From contig DHXR01000034.1 of the NCBI GenBank assembly GCA_002413785.1, positions 88,717 through 119,745 on the forward strand: a DNA stretch of 31,029 nucleotides. Reading direction: 5' to 3'. Source of the stretch: Mucilaginibacter sp. UBA5151. Its GTDB lineage: Bacteria; Bacteroidota; Bacteroidia; Sphingobacteriales; Sphingobacteriaceae. Below the pieces are notes generated by a model, which saw only the letters and a list, made by a program, of their open reading frames with translations, did not search any database and was not told the DNA's origin. This document shows positions 24,387-31,029 of the stretch, piece after piece; the first letter of the stretch is position 1, and each line of letters starts with the position of its first letter. A program made the translations under genes and the position numbers.

Positions 24387-26252
24387 TTAATAACCAGGGT
24401 TTTGTTTTAACTTGGTGTCAATGTCAATTTGACCGATAGGTATCGGGTAAAGCTCGTTTTTACCCGCGGTAAATGTGTGGCCCTGCAATACAGGGTTGGT
24501 GCCAAGCCATTTTATATCCTGGGTTATGTGAGCGTTTTCAATGCCGGCCATAAAACCCGCAACTTCGGGACCGCCATACAGAGGGTCATAACGTTGCAAG
24601 TCAAAGAAACGCCTGCCTTCCATACCGGTTTCAAGTTGTCTTTCCACTTCTACCGCGTTAAGCGCATAAGCCTTTCCTTTTGCGGCAAACTGACCTGTGT
24701 ATGGGCTGATTTGATAATTAGCAGCCGGAACATTGGTAAAACCTTTACCCGGGTTAGCATTATCAATATAAGTATGCACCCAATATTCATGGTGGTTTGC
24801 CATACGGTTCCTCACCACATTTACATCTGCTTCAGCGCCGGCCAGGTCACCGGTTACTACTTCCGCTTCAGCGCGCCACAAATATACATCTGCAAAACGC
24901 ACCAGGTTATAGTTATTGGAATCATCCTCGTTTGGCGCCCAGCCCGACGCCATATCGGCTGTTGAACCCATCGCACTGGCCCAGAAAACATTTTTGATCG
25001 GGTTATACGGGGTAACATCGCCGCGCGACCATTGTTCACCGCCGCACAGGCCCCAGTCTAAGTATGGTATGCCAAAACGGCCCACTGTCCAGTCAATCCG
25101 CGGGTCCAATGCAGTGGAAGCCGGGGTAAACGGCGTCCCGGATGCTGATCCGCCAAGTGTGTAGTCGCCGGCTTTATTTAGCAGATAGCCATGGTCGTTG
25201 GGAATATTAACCAGGTTTGAATTAGGGATACCGCCTGTATATCCCAGCAACGGCAATCCGGCCTCGTCAACCTGGAATGCATTTCCAAGCGAAAGTGACG
25301 GCTGGTAAAAACCGCAGCAGGTGGTAAAACCAACGGAAGGGAAATTTAATGTTCCCCCGGGGTTTCCGTTATTGCCGCCTGAACCATCATTAACCGTCAT
25401 TTGCACAGCGAATACCGACTCGGGCCCGTTATTATGAATGGCGTTAAAATTATCTTCATAAGGCCCCAACGCGTATTTTTTACCGCCTGATGTTTGGCCG
25501 TTGCTGATCAGGTCTGTTAACAGCGGTAAAGCCGTTGCGTATTTATGATCAAACATATAGGCATAAGCCAGCATCGCTTCGGCGGCGTATTTATTTGCAC
25601 GTCCCAGCTGCGATTGTGTATTGGGTAAAACAGCCATGGCCGCGCTGAAATCGGCTTCTATTTTATCCCATATAGGGCCGGGGTTGGCTACGTTGTAATT
25701 GCCCGCGGCATAAGTTACCGATTCGTCAACATAGGGTGCGTTTCTGAAAAATTTCGCAAGCTCCATGTGAAAAATGCCCCGTAAAAACCTTGCTTCGGCA
25801 ATAGCTTCGGCGCCATAAGCCGCAGACACCGAACCGTCTTTAATTAAGGGTATTTCCCTTATCACGTCATTGGCGCGCTGTATGCCATCGTACGAAACTT
25901 TCCATTTTTGCGATATATATCCGTTCGCGGCGTCAAGGGAGTGGTTTTCGACTTCGGGCGCGAAAGGCGCCTGGTCGGTAGTGTTTGATCCCTTGTAGGC
26001 ATCGTCCGAGGCAATACCGCCCTCAGACCAGTTTTCGATACCCGATATAAAATCTCCACCATAGGTGGTGCTGTAACCGCTCAGCATGTGGTAAGCGCCG
26101 ATGAGCAAACCGTCAAGCCCTGCCTTATTGGCAAGCACTGAGGCGCTTAATGACCCTACGGGTGGCGTATTAAGGAGTTTCTTACATGAATACGTTAATG
26201 TAAGAGCGACCAGCGACCCCAGGGCGATGAATTTAAAATAAGACTTTTTCAT
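24387..26252 (-). CDS. SusD/RagB-family outer-membrane lipoprotein, copy B
   Basis: A 621-aa glycan-binding lipoprotein with lipobox LTYSC (C23). It has the same SusD framework as copy A: GLLIGAYHMLSG, YDGIQRANDVIREIPL, EARFLRGIFHMELAKFF, NKYAAEAMLAYAYMFDHKYA, NYNLVRFADVYLWRAEAEVVTG, VERQLETGMEGRRFFDLQRYD and NELYPIPIGQIDID. The TTCCGFYQPS cysteine pair is kept. The middle part, including the loop after PLLGYTGGIPNSN, differs in sequence and length from copy A, as expected if the two recognise different glycans. It follows its susC by 28 bp. Confidence 0.94.
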   Translation of the reverse strand: MKKSYFKFIALGSLVALTLTYSCKKLLNTPPVGSLSASVLANKAGLDGLLIGAYHMLSGYSTTYGGDFISGIENWSEGGIASDDAYKGSNTTDQAPFAPEVENHSLDAANGYISQKWKVSYDGIQRANDVIREIPLIKDGSVSAAYGAEAIAEARFLRGIFHMELAKFFRNAPYVDESVTYAAGNYNVANPGPIWDKIEADFSAAMAVLPNTQSQLGRANKYAAEAMLAYAYMFDHKYATALPLLTDLISNGQTSGGKKYALGPYEDNFNAIHNNGPESVFAVQMTVNDGSGGNNGNPGGTLNFPSVGFTTCCGFYQPSLSLGNAFQVDEAGLPLLGYTGGIPNSNLVNIPNDHGYLLNKAGDYTLGGSASGTPFTPASTALDPRIDWTVGRFGIPYLDWGLCGGEQWSRGDVTPYNPIKNVFWASAMGSTADMASGWAPNEDDSNNYNLVRFADVYLWRAEAEVVTGDLAGAEADVNVVRNRMANHHEYWVHTYIDNANPGKGFTNVPAANYQISPYTGQFAAKGKAYALNAVEVERQLETGMEGRRFFDLQRYDPLYGGPEVAGFMAGIENAHITQDIKWLGTNPVLQGHTFTAGKNELYPIPIGQIDIDTKLKQNPGY

Positions 26253-26280
26253 AACTCTAAAATTTTTTATTTATTATTTA

Positions 26281-29200
26281 TTAAAATGTCAAATTAACGC
26301 CTACAATATACTGCCGCTGGTTGTTTGGATAGGCGCCGTAATCAATACCAAAAGCAGCGCTTTGGGCTCCATTAGCCACTGAAGGCACCAGTTCAGGATC
26401 TAAACCGGTGTACTTGGTAATTGTAAACAAGTTAGTGGCCTGAAAATAAACGTGCAGTTTGCTAAAGCCTATGTTTTTAAGCATTGCCGGGTCAAAGTTA
26501 TAACCTAATGATGCAACGCGGCATTTTAAAAACGAACCATCCTCAATATAAAAAGAGCTGATAGTGCTTGATCCCATACCCTGTGCAAAAGCTGCTGCCG
26601 GTAAAGTTGCGCCCGGATTGGTTACAACGCCATTTTGAACTATAGCTGCTTTGTTGTACAGGTCGAGGTTTTTACCGCCCTGGAAAGTGCTGTAAAAATC
26701 GGTCCAGTATTTTACATAGTTAAAATCCTTATTGCCTTGCGACCCATATAATATCATGGTGAAATCAAACCTCTTGAAAGATGCGTTCAGGTTTACGCCA
26801 TAAGTAAAATTAGGGTTCGGGTTACCAATCCAGGTACGGTCGGTGGCGTCAATTTTTCCATCGCCGTTAACATCCTTGTATATAAAGGAACCCGGCGCGG
26901 CGCCCGAATAACCGGGCAGGCTTGCTACTTGTGAAGCATTTTGATAAATACCCGCTGTCTGGAACCCGAAAAACGCCCCAATAGGGTGCCCAACCTCATT
27001 CCTTACGATATCATAATCACGTGAATAGCCGATGTCAAAGTAATTGGAGGAAGTGCTTTCCTTGGTGATCAAGCTTTGATAAGTTGTGATATTAGCGCCA
27101 ATGCTATAGGTAAAGTCCTGGCTTGCCCTTCCATGCCATGTGGCGGAGATATCAACACCCTTATTTTCAACATCGCCTATGTTTACCATAGGAGCGGTTG
27201 CGGAGCCGACTGTGTTCGGAAGCGGTTGCCGGAATAATAAACCGCTGACAGCTTTTTTATACCACTCAACGCTCAGGTCTAAATGATTAAACAAGCTGGC
27301 ATCCAAACCAATGTTGGTGATCTTGTCTATTTCCCAGCTAACTTTTGGGTTACCTAACTGGCTGTTATAAAAGCCCTGGCTAACGGCGCCGGCGCCGCCA
27401 ATGCCGTAATAGGATGATCCGAAGCCTGAACGGTAGGCCGAGTACGCATTGCTGCCGCCGATATTGCCGTTATTACCCGCTTCGCCATAGCTGCCGCGGA
27501 TCTTAAGGTCATTTATCCAGCTAACGCCCTTCATGAAATTTTCCTGTGATATGCGCCATGCAGCCTCTACAGCAGGGAAAGTGCCCCATTGCTGGCCGGG
27601 ATAAAAGAAAGAGTATCCGTCGCGGCGTATTGTGGCGCCCAAAATATACCGGTCATTATAGCTATAGTCTAACTTGCCGAAAAATGATTCGGTTGCACTT
27701 GGCTGACCGATATAGCTGGATGGGGGGCTGACAGGAGTAGCGGCGCCAATGGTTACATAATTAGGGTCGAGAGAGAAGTAACCCTGGTTAGTAGCGCCAA
27801 CCCCTCTTCCGGAATATTCTTTTTGTTCGTAACCGGCTAAAACCTGTATTTTATGTTTGCCGAATGTTTCTTTGTAAATAAGCGTGTTGGTCCAGTTATA
27901 GTTGGATGACATTTGTTCATTTTCGTTTGCCCCATTTGGATTGAGATGGCCTTCATAATTCTCATAAGGGTTATAGCTAATGCCCCAATAATACTGGTTA
28001 TACAAATGGCCGCCTATGCTGGTACGCGCTGTAATGTATTTATTAATATCTGCCTCGGCAAATATATTCCCCTGTATATTCACAAAATGTTCGTGGTTGG
28101 TCGCCTGCCTTGCCTGGATAGCATAGGGGTTGCTGCCGTTGCCCAATGGTTCGCCGGTAGGGCCGTCATAACCGCCGCCATAATTACCGGCTACGTCAAA
28201 TTGAGGGATGATCGGCATTTCACGGTAAGTATAAGCGATACCCCCGCCTTCCTGCTGCTGGGTGCCGTTATAGTCGCCGTTAGCTTCATGGTAATTAACG
28301 AAACCGCTTTCGCCAAAACGCACGTGATTATTAAGTACGCTGAAAGTGGTGTTTATGCGGGCCTGGTACCTTTTATAGAAATCGTTAAGTAAAGTGCCCT
28401 GTTCGTTTAAATAGTTCAGTGAAAACAAGTAGGTGCTTTGATCGTTGCCGCCGCTGCCGGTTAAGGTGTGCGACTGCTTGGGCGCAGGTTTAAAAACATC
28501 GTGGAACCAATCGTTGCCCGCCCCTGTAGCGAATTTCTGGATCAGGAAGTCCTTGCCGGGGTTTGACGCGTCAAAGTGATAATACTGCAATACGGAAGGA
28601 TCGCTGGTAACGCCTGCACTGCCAAAAGTGCCCATTTTGGAACCTCCATGATAACCATAAGTAGGGATCACGCCGGGGCCGCCGGGATATAAAGCTTGGG
28701 TTGCCGCGTCGCCCGCTGTAAAGGCCAGTTGCGATTGCTGCTCCGGGTTCATAAGGTGCCATACATTGCCGGGTAATGGCTGCTGGTCCCCATAATAACC
28801 ATCATAGCTGATCGTTGTTTTTCCTGATTTGCCTTTTTTTGTGGTGACAACAACTACGCCGTTACCGCCGGATATACCGTAAATGGCGGCGGCGCCTGCG
28901 TCTTTTAACACGCTGATGCTTTCAATGTCGTTGGGGTTAAGCTGCGACATATCGCCAACCTGGACACCGTCAACAACATACAAAGGCGTTGTATTGCCAA
29001 AGTTGGCAATGCCGCGTATAAATACCGTGCTTGCCGCGCCCGGGGCGCCCGAATTGATTACGGTAACGCCCGATGCCTGTCCCTGCAATAATTGCTCGGC
29101 GGAGGTGACGGGTATTTTTTTCGCGTCCGTAACATTCACCGTCGCTATTGAACCGGAGATGTCCTTTTTCAATTGAGTGGTGTAACCAGTTACAACCACT

Positions 29201-29526
29201 TCATTTAAAGTGCTGTTAGCAGGTTGCAACTGAATTGTCAGGAATTCACTGCCCTTAACAGTGACTTCCTGCGTTTGATAACCAAGGTAACTTACTACAA
29301 GTACATTGCCAGGGCTTAACGTTAAGGTGAAATCACCATTACCGTCGGTTACAGTGCCCGTGCTGGTGCCTTTGATCCTTACGGATGCACTAACAACTGG
29401 TAATTTGTCATCGCTTCCGATGACTTTACCTGTGTGTTTTGTTTGGGCTGTAACTACCAATGAAGAAACCATGCAGCATAACAGCAGGCAAAAGGTCCTT
29501 CCCTTTAGGAGTAAACTTTTAAACAT
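26281..29526 (-). CDS. SusC-family TonB-dependent receptor, copy B
   Basis: A 1081-aa outer-membrane importer with the same layout as copy A: signal peptide to about 27, carboxypeptidase-D-like domain to about 107, NEVVVTGYTTQ, plug with GAPGAASTVFIRGIANFGNTTPLYVVDGVQVGDMSQLNPNDIES and DAGAAAIYGISGGNGVVVVTTKKG, and a barrel ending NQRQYIVGVNLTF. Up to about residue 115 it differs from copy A at only a handful of positions, then falls to roughly 60% where I compared the barrels. It is the first gene of the leftward PUL visible here, and no regulator gene lies upstream within the window. Confidence 0.95.
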   Translation of the reverse strand: MFKSLLLKGRTFCLLLCCMVSSLVVTAQTKHTGKVIGSDDKLPVVSASVRIKGTSTGTVTDGNGDFTLTLSPGNVLVVSYLGYQTQEVTVKGSEFLTIQLQPANSTLNEVVVTGYTTQLKKDISGSIATVNVTDAKKIPVTSAEQLLQGQASGVTVINSGAPGAASTVFIRGIANFGNTTPLYVVDGVQVGDMSQLNPNDIESISVLKDAGAAAIYGISGGNGVVVVTTKKGKSGKTTISYDGYYGDQQPLPGNVWHLMNPEQQSQLAFTAGDAATQALYPGGPGVIPTYGYHGGSKMGTFGSAGVTSDPSVLQYYHFDASNPGKDFLIQKFATGAGNDWFHDVFKPAPKQSHTLTGSGGNDQSTYLFSLNYLNEQGTLLNDFYKRYQARINTTFSVLNNHVRFGESGFVNYHEANGDYNGTQQQEGGGIAYTYREMPIIPQFDVAGNYGGGYDGPTGEPLGNGSNPYAIQARQATNHEHFVNIQGNIFAEADINKYITARTSIGGHLYNQYYWGISYNPYENYEGHLNPNGANENEQMSSNYNWTNTLIYKETFGKHKIQVLAGYEQKEYSGRGVGATNQGYFSLDPNYVTIGAATPVSPPSSYIGQPSATESFFGKLDYSYNDRYILGATIRRDGYSFFYPGQQWGTFPAVEAAWRISQENFMKGVSWINDLKIRGSYGEAGNNGNIGGSNAYSAYRSGFGSSYYGIGGAGAVSQGFYNSQLGNPKVSWEIDKITNIGLDASLFNHLDLSVEWYKKAVSGLLFRQPLPNTVGSATAPMVNIGDVENKGVDISATWHGRASQDFTYSIGANITTYQSLITKESTSSNYFDIGYSRDYDIVRNEVGHPIGAFFGFQTAGIYQNASQVASLPGYSGAAPGSFIYKDVNGDGKIDATDRTWIGNPNPNFTYGVNLNASFKRFDFTMILYGSQGNKDFNYVKYWTDFYSTFQGGKNLDLYNKAAIVQNGVVTNPGATLPAAAFAQGMGSSTISSFYIEDGSFLKCRVASLGYNFDPAMLKNIGFSKLHVYFQATNLFTITKYTGLDPELVPSVANGAQSAAFGIDYGAYPNNQRQYIVGVNLTF

Positions 29527-30086
29527 GAGATTTGAGATTTAGTTGATTAATTTATTTGATTTTAAGCTTGTTAGTTAAGTGGATGTATTTATTATGAGGG
29601 CGCGCAAATGCTACCCGTGACCAAATCAAATTGGAATCGGCCCTGGTGTGACAGGCCCGTAAAGATGGTACGTTTAAAAAAGATTAAAAGTAAAAGTTTA
29701 ACCATGTAATTTACTTAATAAATTTAAAACTTATCGCTACCCCATTTTTCCGGCAGTACCCCTAAAACAGGGGACGCCTCATCAATAAATGTTATAATAA
29801 TATTAGTTTATAAATAATCGTTTGCTGAAGCAAATAGTTATATTGGTATCGATACTAATGTAGGCAGTGTGTATTGTTTACACAAATAAGTTTATAAGAA
29901 TTACGAATTAATTATTTTTAGACGCCAATAACTGCCAAAGCCGCAAACATTTTCGTAAAAATTACCAAATTATTAACAAAACATTTAAAATATTAAAAAA
30001 ATAGAAATGCGATATTGACATAAAACAAGGCATTATCTTAAATAAAAAACCATATAAGCTCCAATTTGCGATAAAATGACATTTGT
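29180..30086 (-). repeat. duplicated SusC 5' segment, copy B
   Basis: The partner of 23107-24008. Homology stops at GCCCTG (30087-30092), where this copy continues into unrelated repeat-rich DNA, so this side keeps the ancestral upstream junction. Confidence 0.85.
29821..29884. promoter_or_regulatory. dyad cluster upstream of susC copy B
   Basis: TTTGCTGAAGCAAA (29821-29834), ATTGGTATCGATACTAAT (29842-29859, one change from the copy A palindrome) and TGTGTA-ttgtt-TACACA (29868-29884) keep the order and spacing seen at 23744-23806. Confidence 0.5.
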
Positions 30087-30206
30087 GCCCTGGGTTTTTT
30101 AATATAACATACCCTTTGGAAAGGTGAAGGCCGCCTCAACCCATGATGTTAAAAAATCATCACAATATAGTAAAATGTCATTATAACACTTATTCAGGCC
30201 TTTTTT

Positions 30207-30555
30207 AGGTTCTATGACGGTTTGTGTGGGTTAGCCTTTTATAGAGCCTTCGGCTCGAAACATTTTGTAGCAACGGGTTTTAACCCGTTGAACAAGAAGC
30301 CAAATAGTAGGAGTGCCATAGGCACGATCCATTTTAATCATTAGTAGTCGCCGTATTTATATGGGTCGAACCTACGGTTCTTTATCTTTTCCTTCTGGCG
30401 TTTTCAACGGATTAAAATCCGTTGCTATAATATTTGTCGAGGCTACGCCTCTTCGGAGCGTTAGAAACCACATTTTATTATCATAATAACAATGTTTTTT
30501 ACAATTCCCGATAGCTATCGGAATGAAACGAATACCCACACAAATCGCTATAGAG
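30207..30555. repeat. candidate miniature inverted-repeat element
   Basis: TTCTATGACGGTTTGTGTGG (from 30210) and, inverted, CCCACACAAATCGCTATAGA (to about 30555) bound about 345 bp filled with seven small dyads (30244-30521). A third, direct copy of the end (TGTGACGGATTGTGCGGGT) lies at about 30615-30635. Confidence 0.45.
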
Positions 30556-30784
30556 CCCTTTTTTACCTCATTGATCGATATTTGAAATGATGCAATTATT
30601 GTAACAATATCGATTCTGTGACGGATTGTGCGGGTGAGTATAGTTCTTTTTCCGAAATATGCTGATATCAACAGTAAATTGCCTTAGTGGTATGCTGCCC
30701 TGCCAACCGGCATTTTAGATTACCGGAATAATTGGAAGGCGGATAGGTTTCGTGCCTGCAGCACGCAAATTTATTTTCATTTGT

Positions 30785-30873
30785 TTTCTACCGATATTTG
30801 GCAACTGATGACGCCACGGGTTGTTTGTATATGAACTTATCCGCCACAATGGCGGATCAAATATCAGTAGAAA
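30785..30873. repeat. MITE-like repeat, second copy (ends TTTCTACCGATATTTG)
   Basis: TTTCTACCGATATTTG (30785-30800) and CAAATATCAGTAGAAA (30858-30873) are complementary at 15 of 16 positions. Inside is the 7-bp-arm hairpin ATCCGCC-ACAAT-GGCGGAT (30839-30857). It shares its ends with 6572-6710. Confidence 0.6.
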
Positions 30874-30948
30874 GAAGCAGGGAAATCGCGTTTAAATAAT
30901 TAAAGCTTAAGGTACGATATGCTGATGGGAAATTCACCAGCTATTCAT

Positions 30949-31014
30949 GCCCCGTGAGGGGCTGCCCGTTTGTAGAAAAAGAAATCACAACAAAATATTA
31001 CCCCGTTCAGGGGT
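30949..31014. repeat. tandem REP-like hairpins at the window end
   Basis: GCCCC-GTGA-GGGGC (30949-30962), followed by TGCCCGTTTGTAGAAA, and then ACCCC-GTTCA-GGGGT (31000-31014), followed by TACCCATT, look like two units of one family. The array runs off the window. Confidence 0.6.
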
Positions 31015-31029
31015 TACCCATTCGCGAAG

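Larger units (their letters stand above)
30091..31029. other. gene-free repeat field at the right end
   Basis: No convincing coding sequence. A 99-codon frame (30372-30671, minus) crosses several palindromes and is judged spurious. The stretch is built from small dyads: GAGCC/GGCTC, CAACGGGTT/AACCCGTTG, GTGCC/GGCAC, GAACC/GGTTC, CAACGGATT/AATCCGTTG, GAGGC/GCCTC, CCGATAGCTATCGG, CGTGC/GCACG and ATCCGCC/GGCGGAT, plus the units listed separately. Confidence 0.7.

Noticed and set aside
24429..24965. 178-codon plus-strand frame within susD copy B
   Set aside because: It is the complement of a clear SusD gene and has no family features of its own; the same applies to the long antisense frames at 10707-11117, 15289-15759 and 27913-28392.
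30244..30451. Series of short dyads as a CRISPR array
   Set aside because: The dyads differ from each other and spacing is irregular, so they are not identical repeats with unique spacers.
30372..30671. 99-codon minus-strand frame
   Set aside because: It crosses several palindromes of the repeat field and its residues follow from those repeats; no domain is seen.

Overview
The window looks like a chromosomal segment of a Bacteroidota bacterium, most likely Sphingobacteriaceae (Mucilaginibacter- or Pedobacter-like). The supporting evidence is two SusC/SusD outer-membrane pairs, lipoprotein-rich FG-GAP/ASPIC-UnbV proteins, candidate promoters of the Bacteroidota type (-7 TAnnTTTG), A-rich rather than Shine-Dalgarno leaders, and many small intergenic palindromes. 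The genus is inferred by recognition and was not tested.

Layout. 1-3744: housekeeping segment with a tRNA(CAT) cut by the window edge, a HAD hydrolase converging on proline dehydrogenase, and an S4-domain protein 3 bp ahead of aroB. 3745-4878: a GIN-domain (DUF2807) exported protein and a 500-bp repeat-bearing spacer. 4879-6572: a complete IS4-type insertion sequence with 29-bp ends, a YREK transposase and a divergent AbrB-like passenger gene separated by a 26-bp perfect palindrome. 6573-8717: a palindromic repeat, then recQ. 8718-9959: a higB-higA toxin-antitoxin pair between two near-identical terminator copies. 9960-30090: a leftward polysaccharide-utilisation-type locus. In transcription order it has SusC, SusD, a broken FG-GAP relic, SusC, SusD, a 1193-aa FG-GAP/ASPIC-UnbV lipoprotein, a cytochrome c/FG-GAP lipoprotein and a GH2 glycosidase. 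30091-31029: no convincing gene, but dense palindromic repeats.

The PUL holds a tandem duplication whose breakpoints can be read. The unit begins inside the 1193-aa gene at a GCCCTG and ends at another GCCCTG about 560 bp upstream of susC. The second copy of the big gene then lost 1,054 bp between two CCCCG words, leaving a 45-codon frameshifted lipoprotein leader. The duplicated edges (SusC promoter region plus first ~115 codons, and the relic) are still ~95% alike, while the SusC/SusD bodies have diverged widely. The hairpin behind each susD has kept its pairing through compensatory changes.

Functionally, the SusC/D pairs should bind and import a glycan; the GH2 enzyme (exo-glucosaminidase/mannosidase type) would trim it; the FG-GAP lipoproteins are probably surface or periplasmic partners of unknown role. 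The most unusual non-coding signal is a class of four intergenic hairpins whose arms are iterated 7-10-mers. The unit differs at every site, but the architecture is shared.
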